In this document: positions 21,101-31,084 of the stretch, piece by piece
How the letters are laid out: the number at the start of each line of letters is the position of its first letter
How positions within the stretch are numbered: the first letter of the stretch is position 1
Assembly: GCA_032358255.1 (NCBI GenBank)
Contig: JAULBX010027053.1
Location: forward strand, 1 to 40,925
Source: Heterotrichella gracilis
Lineage: Eukaryota > Sar > Xanthophyceae > Tribonematales > Xanthonemataceae
Direction: 5' to 3'
Length of the DNA stretch: 40,925 nucleotides
Position numbers and translations under genes: made by a program
Notes under the pieces: model-generated
The model's database searches: none
What the model was told of the DNA's origin: nothing
What the model saw: the letters and a program-made list of their open reading frames with translations, nothing else

Positions 21101-24100
21101 GGCATAGGGTATCTGCAGGTGCGGGGTAGGGGTTAGGGTTTGGGGATTTGCAGGCCTGTGCACATGGGAGTATCTCGTCACCCCCTAACCCACCCATGTC
21201 GTAATAGGTCATTATGCCAGTAAATAAACATATATATTTAATTAATATAAGGAAAATTAAAATTAAACAGTAAATACAAAGGTCTGGATGTGGTGTGATC
21301 TGAGGGCCCAAAAACTGGTATCCCCCACCAATTTTTACCCCTGGGAATTTCATGAGGGCCCTAATGCCCACTCCACCCCACCTCCACCCCTCACCCCTCC
21401 CCTCCCCTCACACACCCCACCTCCCTGCCGCAGGGTCTGGATGTGGTGTGGTCTGACGCCCTGTCAGACACCGCCCTCCTGCGGGTGGTACCTACTATCC
21501 CCAAGGAATATAACGCCTACCAGGTGGGGTGGGACGCAAGGAACGCCACGCCCTACTCGGCATATGCAGTCCACCACCCCAACGCAGCCCCCAAAAAGGT
21601 CTCTCATACCAGGTACGAGGCATAGGGTCGGTCCATAAAGCACTGTTTAGGGTTTAGGGTCAAGGGTTCCCGCAAGATGCATGCTGTGCATCCATCTTGC
21701 GCTGCATCGATAGACTTCTAAACTGGGCCATGGTTTGATCCCCGCATGCCTTCTCTCCCCTTCTTCTCCTCCATGTGTCTCTCCCCCCTTAGGGGGTTTA
21801 TGAAGTAGGAAGTAGTTCTATTTGAGTCCACCTTCCCTAATCCTTTTTCCCTTCCATGATCCCCTTTACCTCCACTTTTCCCCTTGCCCCTCAATTTCTC
21901 TCCCCCTGCCGCAGGGCCGAGGGGGTGGCCCCTGGATTCGGGGCCCTGCAGGAGACCGGCCCCTATTTAGGCCCCTTTTACGGGGACACGCATTTCGCAG
22001 TGGCCTGGGAGACGGGGGTGACAGAAACGGGGTCCTCGGGGTCCGGATTGCTAGATTCCGAGACCCACAGGGTGACGGGGGTGTTAACATATGGGGTGTC
22101 GCAATGCAACGGGACCGGGCTAAATAGCGACCTGGTCTACGATTTCTATGGGCGGCTGTCAGTGGTGAGATGAGGGTACTTGGGGTAGGGTGTGTGTGCT
22201 GGATAGGGTGCATTTGGTGGGGTGTGGAGGACGTGAATGATGGTTGCACACCATTGCACTGCATTGCCAGTCATGCAGAGTCAGTTGCACGTGAATGAAA
22301 CGAGTCATGCTTCTTATCGCCACTTATCAAGACCACGGTTGTACCCAAAGTGCATGTAGCTTACTCGCTTTGGGGATTACCAACGCTTGACTTCCGTACA
22401 CGAAGTTGCCAATAACGCAAATCAATTGCACTGCATCGCCCGGGGTCAAATCCTTAGGTGAAATGCAGGCCTCTGATTGTCTCTGTGTCACAACTTTTTG
22501 TGCACACTATCGGTCCTCATTACCTGTCCTCCATACTAATTACTTCCGACTGCAGGCCTATGACAGCGGGCTTGATCACTTCTGCTTCTCATTATATATC
22601 ATTCAACCTGATTACTTCCAACTGCAGGCCTACGACAGCGGGCTTGAAGCGTATCTGACCAGCTCCGATTCGAGCCCCTTTTCTGATGGGAAATGGTACC
22701 TGAATGACGAGGGCACGGATTTGGTGGTAAATCCTGGGTATCTGGTGCTCATGGAGGGCAATGGAGGGATGCAAAACAGCAGAGCAATCGGCATCAGGTG
22801 GGTGTAGTAGTGTCAGAGGTAGTTTGAATGGGCGGGTGCTCAACAGCAGGGCGATTGGCATCATGATGGGTGGGGTGGAACTGAATCTTAAACCGTAACC
22901 CCGCTTGTGAACCCTACACTGGCATGTATGGGGGTTTAAGGGTAACTCATATCCATCCTCCCCAATGAGCTCGTCTTTGCCTGCAGGCTGACTGATCCCC
23001 CCGCCAAGGGGGAGATAATGGAAATCACAGCCAGCTACAGGGGAGGAAAGAACGCCTACAACGGGCAGCCCTATGCCACTCTGCTCAACTCAACCTTGTA
23101 CTTTGATGCAGCCAATTACTCCCAATTCCAGGTGTTTGGGATCAAATCAAATGCAAACGATGGCCAGGTTACAGGGCCCCATCGGTTTGACATCGACATC
23201 GAACTGCGCAGCTCCAAATCCCCGAAATTTTACAAATTGCGGACGGTCCCGGGGATCACATTGGACCGCCAAGTCCCCATTGGCGAGACATTTGAGCAGC
23301 CCATTTTCGTCAACTACATAGAGGGCGGGCTGGGGAACGCCTCAAATATATTCGTGGACAAACAAAACACCCTGGTGAGTGGAGAACAACACATATGATA
23401 TTTTTTTGGTGTTGAAAAGAGTTCTGTACAAATTCACTGGGCACTCCTTGCATGGGTAGCTACCCTGCAGGGTGTAATTCTGATGCCTGGGGTTGTTGGG
23501 GGAGTATGGTGAAGTGTTGCGTGCAAACATAGTTCAATGGTCGACACTGGTAAACCAAAAGATCCTGCACGTCTTGTCTTTGATCCCCGGCTCCATCGAT
23601 CAAAGTTGCTTGCTCCCTCGCCCACCCACTCCAAACCCTTGCCAAGGTCTCACCACCTCCCATGGAACCCTAGCTAAGGGTTCACTGCCGTCGTCACGAT
23701 GTAGCTGTAGATGTTTCTCTGCAGAAATCATGTAAATACCCAGGTAAATACCTAAACAAGCGCCCCTTCTGTCTACAAAGGACCCCAATACGACTCTGTC
23801 ATGTATCACCTGTATAGCAAAGACCTATTCAACGCATGCGCGACTGTGTATAAACTGTATGAAAAACCCTGACTTCCAAACAGTTGCGAATCCAGAGCTG
23901 CGGGGCGAAACCTGCGCACCGGTGGCTGCGGATGTAGAATACCTCTGCTAAAACCCTAAACCCAAAAATCCCATGTGTGTGTGTACCTGATGCCCCCTTT
24001 CCCCTCCACAGGACCCCTTCAACGGCACTGTGGTGTTCCGCCTGGGTAGCGACGACCTGTCTGACGCATGCGCAACTTTGTGCAAACTCTAAACCCTAAC

Positions 24101-24969
24101 TTTTAAACCCTGGCCGATGCAGAGCTGGGATGCAAAACCTGCGCAGTGGTGGCTGCGGGTGTAGCCTATCTCTGCTAAAACCCTAAACCCTACAACCTAA
24201 TCAACTGTTTACCGCCTTTTCCCGTTTACAGGACCCCTTCAATGGCACAGTGGTGTACCGCCTGGGTAGCGACGACCTGTTTGACGCATGTGCTACAGTG
24301 TGCACGCTGGATTGGGTGCCACGCCTGCTGGCCTACGATGCTTCTGGCTTCCCGGTCGGGTAAGCCATGCAAGAAACCCTACGCTAGGGTTGTGGATAGG
24401 TCCTTGGTGCCTGTCTGGTAATGATATGCCTGCTGGTGGCGCACAAAAACCCTGGATCAGGGTTTTGATAGTGTAGGTGGACACGTGATGCAGCAGGGCC
24501 GTCGTTATATTGGTACTGCAGAATTTTACATGTAGGAGTACACTTGAAGCATGCGTAACAGTGCCTCGCATCTTTTCAATGATGATTGATTATGTCACTC
24601 CCCTTCATGTACCCCCTTACAAGCCACAAAACCCTTACAAAACCCTTACATCATCCCCCCGTTCCCCCTGTCATGATCAGGCTGGGCGACGTGGTTGTGC
24701 ACCCCACCCCCTACTACAACTACACCTGCTCCTCCCTGGAAGTCTCGTGGGTGTACCAGACCCCTTCCTCCCCCACCTACTATGTGGTGACGGTGGACCC
24801 AGCTCGCTCTCCCTATCCCGGGGGGGGCTACATCTTCTTTTTGGAAAAGGACATTGCCTGTTCATACGATCCCGAGGAGGTGCTGAGCAAGCTGGAGAGC
24901 TACGCCCCTGTGGTAGGAGCCGAGGCCAATATCTACGTCTCGCTGTTGTACAGCCAAGGGCTGCTGTGA
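18124..24969 (+). CDS. Secreted lysyl-endopeptidase-like (trypsin-fold) serine protease, 12 exons
   Basis: Exons: 18124-18199, 18624-18793, 19195-19313, 19655-19895, 20369-20639, 20952-21118, 21434-21612, 21915-22164, 22628-22797, 22987-23374, 24232-24359, 24681-24969; all GT-AG and in frame, 815 aa. Residues 1-25 are a clear signal peptide (MRLKAMAVLLPTLLLLAALG). Residues ~95-290 resemble the pro-region of Lys-C-type enzymes (SELALPPGAHIFAYNPS). The catalytic triad fits His ~310 in LLLTANHCFG, Asp ~360 in DALSDTALLRV and Ser ~449 in TETGSSGSGLLDS. VGWDARNATPYSAYAVHHPN is typical of lysyl endopeptidases, which cleave after Lys. Residues ~492-815 form extra beta-rich, N-glycosylated domains (SGLEAYLTSSDS, NGTVVYRLGSDDL) of unknown role. 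Specificity for Lys is inferred from family only. Confidence 0.85.
18413..18499 (+). repeat. Copy of protease exon 2 start ending in an in-frame stop
   Basis: The acceptor CTCTGCAG at 18415-18422 is followed by a 77-base copy of the start of exon 2 (real start 18624, spacing 201). In the frame set by exon 1 it reads ALGPLGQRAWAAVSDLVAEE, then T-S-I and TAG. The TAG is part of CTAGGGTTTAG. Of five codon differences in the first 20 or so codons, four are silent. It may be a decayed duplicate or a usable poison exon. Confidence 0.85.
19390..19416 (+). repeat. Copy of protease exon 3 3' end downstream of its donor
   Basis: AGCCACCACATGGTCA from the end of exon 3 (19291) recurs at 19393 (spacing 102) and is followed by GGTGGGGG, as at the real border. 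The nearby GTATGTGTG runs are also shared. Confidence 0.75.
20181..20284 (+). repeat. Well-preserved copy of protease exon 5 start (possible alternative exon)
   Basis: An acceptor (ATGCCAG) at 20189 precedes a copy of the first ~78 bases of exon 5 (real start 20369, spacing 179). It stays open and reads GLLTSNIYLLYQVFYAYADM-FPGLI against the real GLLTSNIYLLFQVIYGYADI-FPGLI. Hand count: nine silent and five replacement changes, the latter mostly conservative. The copy then runs into a telomere-arm palindrome at 20265-20284. No obvious donor follows at the matching place. Confidence 0.88.
20655..20675. repeat. Telomere-arm palindrome in protease intron 5
   Basis: AAAACCCT-GGCGC-AGGGTTTT begins 16 bases after the exon 5 donor. 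It is almost identical to the element in UTP14 exon 12 (6927-6947), and a diverged relative lies in protease exon 6 (about 21094-21110), where it encodes N-P-G-I-G-Y. Confidence 0.8.
21281..21309 (+). repeat. Copy of protease exon 7 start in intron 6
   Basis: GGTCTGGATGTGGTGTG followed by ATCTGA corresponds to the first ~28 bases of exon 7 (21434, spacing 153). The acceptor has decayed (ACAAAG in place of CCGCAG, AG retained). An AT-rich island (about 21222-21275) directly precedes it. Confidence 0.78.
22461..22627 (+). repeat. Two tandem copies of protease exon 9 acceptor and start
   Basis: Copies begin at 22469 and 22556; the real exon 9 begins at 22628 (spacings 87 and 72). Copy 2 keeps AYDSGL exactly after a CTGCAG acceptor and shares the preceding ATTACTTCC(G/A)ACTGCAG. 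Copy 1 keeps only GCAGGCCT and partial similarity. Confidence 0.85.
22841..22863 (+). repeat. Copy of protease exon 9 3' end downstream of its donor
   Basis: CAACAGCAGGGCGATTGGCA matches the exon 9 end AAAACAGCAGAGCAATCGGCA (spacing 67). The GT of the donor has changed to GATG in the copy. Exon 9 is therefore flanked by copies on both sides. Confidence 0.78.
23665..23683. repeat. Telomere-arm palindrome in protease intron 10
   Basis: GAACCCT-AGCTA-AGGGTTC, 19 bases with perfect 7-base arms. Related elements lie at 24375-24391 (AACCCTACGCTAGGGTT) and 24446-24466 (AAAACCC TGGATCA GGGTTTT) in the next intron. Confidence 0.8.
23781..24231 (+). repeat. Two ~220-230-bp tandem units before protease exon 11
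   Basis: Copies of the exon 11 start lie at 23781 and 24012; the real exon starts at 24232 (spacings 231 and 220). Copy at 24012: acceptor CCACAG, then DPFNGTVVFRLGSDDLSDAC and four to six further codons ending CTC TAA, the stop lying in CTCTAAACCCTAAC. It has six silent and four replacement changes over 26 codons. The copy at 23781 is older and frame-shifted. The intron parts, including a CTGCTAAAACCCTAAACCC block, are duplicated too. Confidence 0.92.
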
Positions 24970-26159
24970 TGACGCACATAACTAGGTCTACTAGATCTGG
25001 GAACCTTATTATCTGATATCCAGATCTGTGGTGATTATCTCATTTGATGAGTCAGCGCAGCTGGCCGGCCATGCCTTTGTGTAGGCCATGGTGATCATCA
25101 CAGCAATGATCACGCTGTGCAGAATTTTTGTTTGCGCACAAATTTTGTCAATTTCGTATGGGTGCGGGATTGTCATTTTTGGGGGGGTGAAAAAGGGTTC
25201 AAGTGTTCCTACAGTTTGGATGTCTTTTGGTGACTTGCTGAGGCCAATCAGGATGTCTCACTGCTCTACAGGGCTGGGTGCCGCACATCATGATGATGCA
25301 CGTGATCCTGGTTCAGAGTTGGCATGCGTCGGAATTATCTAGAAGTTTTTTTCAGTCATCGCCCTGTTCCTACATTGGTGACCCAACATGACCCTGAAAT
25401 CTGGGTCCCAGTCTATTTAACTGCATCAGACAGGAACAATCATCATTGATCATTGGCAGTGCACACACGTGACATTTTTGTAAGCATGTGTCAACAACCT
25501 GAGCTGCAAATGTGTGGAATTGTTAAAATTTCACATTAATGCTGTCATGATTTCATCTCCCTTGGTACTGGACCTATCTCTCGGGCTGTGTGGCTGATGT
25601 AGGGCTGCAGGTATGAAGGTACAAACCCCCATGGTGCTAGCATAACACCCTTGCGCAAACATCCATGAGCGACACGTAGTGGGGTTTCCATCCGAACAAT
25701 TGTTTAATGTAGTATTTGCCTTATTGAATGTGTTGGTGATCAATGTACACACCACGATGGCCTTGCACCCTTGCCAATGCCGTTCTGCTCCCACTCTTGC
25801 ATTTTACTAGGTAGAAGTTGTGAGATGTTCTCCATGAAATGATAACCATTTGTCACACCGAAATGAATTTCTTTGCTTTTGTTGCGCCGAAACCACTATC
25901 GCCACTTTCTGACTAACATTGCAGTACACCGCGACGTTCGCCTCACTCTTACCTCTGCTTACCTGCTATGTGATATTCAAGTTGTTGCTGTCAGTTCTAT
26001 TCAATTCCCTGCGGGACTGGCTCTTGTAGCGTTGATTTGCGGCCACAGTCTTACCTTTGAGGGGAGCAACAACCCAGCTGGAACAACCTGGTTCAGACAC
26101 CCTGGTGCAGCCACAAGAGCCCCTACTCCAGCTACAAGTGCGGTAGAGAGGGCGTAAGT
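24970..26159. other. Intergenic region between protease and Cys-rich genes
   Basis: About 1.2 kb: the 3' flank of the protease and 5' flank of the next gene. TGTAA at about 25479 is a possible algal polyadenylation signal but is ~510 bases past the stop. Several GATCATCA/TGATGATC-type short inverted motifs occur near 25085-25110 and 25285-25300. A 95-codon open frame at 25873-26157 ends at GCGTAA, immediately before the next gene's ATG. I see no domain in it. Confidence 0.5.
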
Positions 26160-29100
26160 ATGCGCGCTCCTGGGCGGCTTGCTGTGGCTCTGGCCGCTGC
26201 GTTGGTTACTATTTCCAGCCAATTGGTAAGGCAAGCGCCCAAAATTCTGCACACCGTTTTGCATGCATTGTCATCAATATGGAACCCTCGCGTCAATGGT
26301 GCGTCGAGGTTGCCCCTGTCACATATCTACGTCAACCTTCGTTTCTCTACTTTGCCATACCCTGTTATATCAGCAACAGTTCTACTCCCACCACCTCCTA
26401 GCTGATTTTAGCTGAACAAAGGCCAATGTCCCAGCACCTGACCAAGGTCTCGGAAGCCCGCTCTTGTGCGCACTCTAGCACACTAGCGCGTTTGTTTTTG
26501 ACTCCTGTATTGCTTTGCTGAACCATATGGTAAACTTGCAGGTGCTAGCGAGCGGCCAGTCTGCTGATGCACAACTCCCTCGTGCCGGTCCACCAGCCAG
26601 GGTGTCCCAAACCTCAACTGGCGCATCCAGTCGCCGCCTGTTGGCAAGTACTAACGCGGCAAGTACCCTCTATACCCTTTCGCCTCGAAACCTGGACGAT
26701 CATTCCGTTGCTTGATACCCAAATGTGGCATGACGTTGGACACCCTGGTGGGGTGTAGGCGTGGGCATGCCGGAGTCTATTACTGTACTTGTTTGCACTT
26801 CAAAACAGCCCAACCAGTGCCCAAAAAACACCATTAGTTTTGGCATCTGTAAGGAATTACAGCCTGCGTATAAACATATATAAAGTTTTGAACCGCCAAT
26901 CACGTTGCTGTTGCTGGTGGGCGGTGAGGCCAGGATTGCTGACCAATTCTAAGACAACACCGAATGGCGACTATGGCCCGCTCAGTGCGAAATGAGTATG
27001 GCGGGCTGTACATGTTCATGACAACCAGCACCTTGTACGCCACCCGCAGCACGCCTGACCTTGCTTTGCCTTGCACACCGATACCCTAAACCCTAAACCC
27101 GACTCTTCCAGGCTGGCCTCGCAGAAGGCCCAGCAGGATATGATCAGTATGACCTCATGGAGCAGCTGGCACAGTGCCAAGCAACGGTGGTGGAGCTGCA
27201 GCAGGAGATTGAAGGGCTGACTGAGGACCAAACCCCCTCGCTGTGCGCCCCAGCGCCCGCATTGAGCAGCCACCGACCGGATGATATTGGGCCCCAAGAG
27301 CTGCCCGCAGCATCCCTACCACCAGCGCAGGTGAGTGGGTTTGTAGCTGTGGCATAGCTGGGCAGCTGATGTGGGGATAGAGCTTTTCAAATGTGTGGTG
27401 AGTGGTCAGGTGGTGTTTGTGTTTGCTACCCCACCTGTCTCACCCATGTGCCTGTCAGGGTATAGGGGTTCAAGGTTTTGCTTTTCCTCCTACAATCAGA
27501 CGGCTGAACAGTCTTTTTCTAGTGACTGTGTGATGGAATCAAATTAGATTTAATTACACTCATCTGAAATTATGATTGTCAAAGGCTGCATCTGGTGCAT
27601 CCACAGCAGCAGCAGCAGATGCAGCCTCAATGCTGTAGATGCTGCCTCAATGCTGATGAGGCTGCACCTGTGGATGCCAACTCCAGTGGACCTACTATTA
27701 TCCTGGTTATGTGCCACCGCTGATTACTTTACGTAAAGGCCTGTATTCACATATGCGTTGTGTGTGCACTCTTGCAGATTGACCCCCCACCCCCTCCCCC
27801 AGCCGCACTAGTGGAAGCGGAACAGGATTCTGAGACCGGAAAGGTGAGCCGCTGAAATAATAATAATTGCTAACAATAAACAATGCCAATAAAAGGATTC
27901 TGAGACCGGCAAGGTGAGAAGCGCCGCTGAAGTGTAATGACCACACAGTCTTTCACCTCAAGACGTCAGAGTACAAAGGTTGAAGCCCTAGATGTTGCCT
28001 TTGATTTCATGCAGTGCGTTTTGCTCAGGAGTGTTCTGTGATTAGCACTGCTGCATCCAGGAAATGCTGTTCCAACGTGGGTGATCAGCCAGAGCTTTCT
28101 TGCCAAATGCTGCTGCATGTAGGGGTTAGAGGTCTGAACCCATGGGGTTCAGATAAGGGTTTTTAATTAGAATCTAATTTCAGGATCACTGAAAACTCTG
28201 CTCCTGTGCTGCAGTGCCCCGTTGGGACCTTCAAGCGGGGCGGCAAATGCTATGTCTGCCCCGACGGCCACTACCAGGACAAGGAGGACCAGAAAGCTTG
28301 CATCGCTTGCGCAACAGGGACGTCCTTGAACTCAGACGCTTATGACAAAACCAGCTGCTCTCCGTGCCAGGCTGGCACCTACCAGCCCCAACCTGGGCAA
28401 GCAGACTGCCTGGGGTGCCCCGATGGCCAGTTTCAAGACAAGGAGGGGGCGATTAGCTGCAAGATCTGTGACCCAGGATCATACAGTACCCAGGGTGAAA
28501 CAGACACCTGCACTTTGTGCAGCGCCGGCACGTACCAACCCAAGGCTGGGCAAGGGGAGTGCCCTGCTTGCCCTGAAGGCCAGTTTCAAGATGAGGAAGG
28601 CAAAACAAGCTGCAAGCCATGTCCCGCTGGGTCGTTCAAGTCAGCTGGTGATGGAGATACATGTGATTCATGCTCGTCAAACACCTACCAGCCCCTCACG
28701 GGCCAGCCAACATGCCTTGACTGCCCGTTCCGCCAGTATCAAGACCTCGAAGGGCAGACAGGGTGTAAAACGTGCGGCGCAGGATATGCCTTCAGAAGCG
28801 ATTACATCGAGACCTCCTGCACGCCATGCGCAGCAGGATCCGCGCTGTCCAACCTCACCGACACCACCTGTGGGTGGTGCAACCCAGGGTATTATCAGCC
28901 CAAAGGGGGTCAGGCTGACTGCCTGGCTTGCCCAGCAGGCACAGCGGTATTGGCACTGGGCTCAACCAATGCAACGTTGTGCACCCCCTACCTGCCAGGT
29001 AAACCCTAGACCCTAATCCCACCCAGAGTGTTCATTTGTTCACAAAGAACCAGGAAATGCGGTTGCACTGCAGAAAGTTGCTGACACTGCTAAAGTTGCT

Positions 29101-29764
29101 GAAAAGGCAGAGAAATACCCCAGAAACAATGCAATGAAAGATGTGCATATTCCTATAGGACATGCAATTCTGTTAGGAATATATCATACATTGTGATCAT
29201 GATTCATAATCATAGACCCCATACGCGCAAGCATCATCAACACTTCATTTTTTTTCTGTTCATTTCAGTTTTTTTTAGTACCTCACAATTTACGAAGATG
29301 TATGCAGTGTGCCTATATCGGCAATTGTTTTTGCATGTCCTTCTCCGCATGATCCCGTCCCTCCATCAAAACATTGCTGCGTGATCCTGCCCGCAGGTAC
29401 CGTCACATTCACTCACCAATTCATCGAGAAAGCACAAACAACAGCTGGCAACGAGGACACTAAGGGCTTGCCAAACACCCTGACCCTGAAAAGTGGCGAA
29501 ATAAATGCAGATTGTGCTGACTCTAGGTATAGTGGAAGTGGAGAAGTTTGCCATTATGTATCGGCTTTCATCGTGAGCAGTACTGAGGTGAACTTGGTGT
29601 ATCTGGACGAGAACTATGGGCATTACGGGGAGTGGCTGGTGTGCACCGTATCACCTGGGGAGGAGAAAACATGCATGTTTGAGCCCGACTCCTTCACAGG
29701 TGATGTGATATCTTTTATTAAGCACGAGGAGGTGACAGTCTATGATCTTAGCATCGACACTTGA
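26160..29764 (+). CDS. Secreted Cys-rich protein with ephrin-receptor-like (GCC2/GCC3) repeats, 6 exons
   Basis: Exons: 26160-26225, 26542-26643, 27112-27330, 27778-27843, 28215-28998, 29397-29764; in frame throughout, 534 aa. Residues 1-22 (MRAPGRLAVALAAALVTISS) look like a signal peptide. A linker ends in RRLL. Exon 3 holds a short amphipathic, coiled-coil-like stretch (MEQLAQCQATVVELQQEIE), and exon 4 is a Pro-rich hinge. Exon 5 (about 152-413) has five to six ~48-residue Cys repeats of the form C-x2-GTYQP-x4-GQ-x2-C-x2-CP-x-GQFQD-x-EG-x3-CK-x-C, the pattern of ephrin-receptor-like repeats in extracellular proteins. The last ~120 residues form a unique domain with four Cys and no membrane anchor. 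Exon 2's donor is GCAAGT rather than GT, chosen because it keeps frame. The first two exons are less certain than the last four. Confidence 0.72.
27895..27918 (+). repeat. Copy of exon 4 3' end and donor of the Cys-rich gene
   Basis: GGATTCTGAGACCGG(C)AAGGTGAG repeats the real exon end at 27825-27848 with one change (spacing 70). The donor GTGAG is intact. Use of the copy as donor would add sequence read through TGA codons, so it is probably unused. Confidence 0.85.
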
Positions 29765-31084
29765 TTGTGGCAGCTGGGTTTATGTGATGCAACGGAGTAT
29801 ACGTTTGCACTTTTCTGGATCAAAATGGTTGAGCATCTCCATTTGTTTTGTCTGTAGACAAGCTTGCAAGCAGCATTTTCATGAGTAATGCGTGAATTTG
29901 TCAATGTTTCCTTTCCTTTCCTGGCAAAGGCCCCCTTCAAGCCGCTTGCTTGAACCGAGTTCTCTCTCAAGTTGAGTGAACATCCTGGAGCCTCTGGATT
30001 TGGGTAGCTTAAGACTGCGTTTTTGAGGTGTTCTTAGACTATCCTCAGAGCCATTGCCAAGGGTAACTGTGCCAAACCGTTTGGCACAGTCATTTAGGAT
30101 TGGATTGCAGGTTGATGAAAGTTTACAGCAGGCATAATATCCTGCTTCCTTTTCATAAGGTTTTTATTCTACCCCTGGGAAACCAAGCTGTATAGAGGAC
30201 ACTTACATGTGTGCTGGCCAGCACCAGTTTGCGAACGTGCCCTTTTTTGTTTTGTGTGGAAGTTCTTGTCACCCAAACTATATTCCACTTAGCGTACAGG
30301 ATGCCTACTCTGTCTGACTGGCAAGTGCGCTATTCAAACTGCTGGTATATACCATGTATGTGGGGGCATTATTTGTTTAACTAAGTTCGTTATTTTTTTC
30401 AGCCAGTTCCGCTGCCATTTTTAGATCATGTTAAGCTCAATCATATCTCAGGCATAACTCAATCGAGTTCGAGACCAATTTTGCTACGAATTTTATCTAG
30501 GTTGTTGAGGCTCGTTGAGGCAAGCGTGATGGTACTTCAAGTGACCCCCTCAAAGTGGCTTTTCAATTAGATTGCCAGGTCTAGTGAACAGTGGTCCGTG
30601 ATCCAGGACCCCAATCTGATTGTGGTCTTGAGATTGGTATTCGTGAATGTAACAATGTTGCTGGTGAACAAGATGTGTGACCAAGGTACACACCACACAG
30701 CGACATGCCGGCAGTGCCATGCGGCTTGCAATCCCCTTGCGACCTTCCAGCAGTTTTAGTTGTGTCGCACTGTCAGCAAGTTTAATTAATATAAGATTTG
30801 AGTTGCTGTGATTTGGTAAGATGGGCAAGCACCTTACAAATTATCATGATGACGCATCACACTTGTGAGCAGATTCTGAAAGCGGGAACCGAATACACAT
30901 GTGGTTTGAACCACTGGTACCATATATGTATACATGTTTGCGCAAGCTTGCACCTACTCTTGTGTCCTCGTACCCGTTACGTTTCTACTCTGAATCCGCT
31001 GTTCTGCTATTCTGACTGCTATGTGCTCTGATTGCTATGTGCTCTGACTGCTTTGACACGCAACTCTTCGCAAGGATCCAGCTA
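29765..31084. other. Convergent 3' region between the Cys-rich and Lys/Arg-tail genes
   Basis: About 1.3 kb of AT-richer DNA without a supportable gene. It holds a perfect 25-base palindrome at 30066-30090 (separate entry). A TGTAA at about 30647 is a possible polyadenylation signal for the Cys-rich gene but is far from its stop. Confidence 0.5.
30066..30090. repeat. Perfect 12-bp-arm palindrome
   Basis: ACTGTGCCAAAC, one C, then GTTTGGCACAGT. The arms are perfectly complementary and of mixed base composition, so chance is unlikely. It lies 301 bases after the Cys-rich gene's stop, between convergent genes. It could fold as a hairpin in the 3' UTR or act as a binding site for a dimeric protein. 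No function can be read. Confidence 0.85.

Noticed and set aside
25873-26157. 95-codon open frame ending just before the Cys-rich gene
   Set aside because: No recognisable domain; it stops at TAA next to the ATG I chose. It could be 5' UTR. A GTAAGT there could be a donor but would remove the signal-peptide start.
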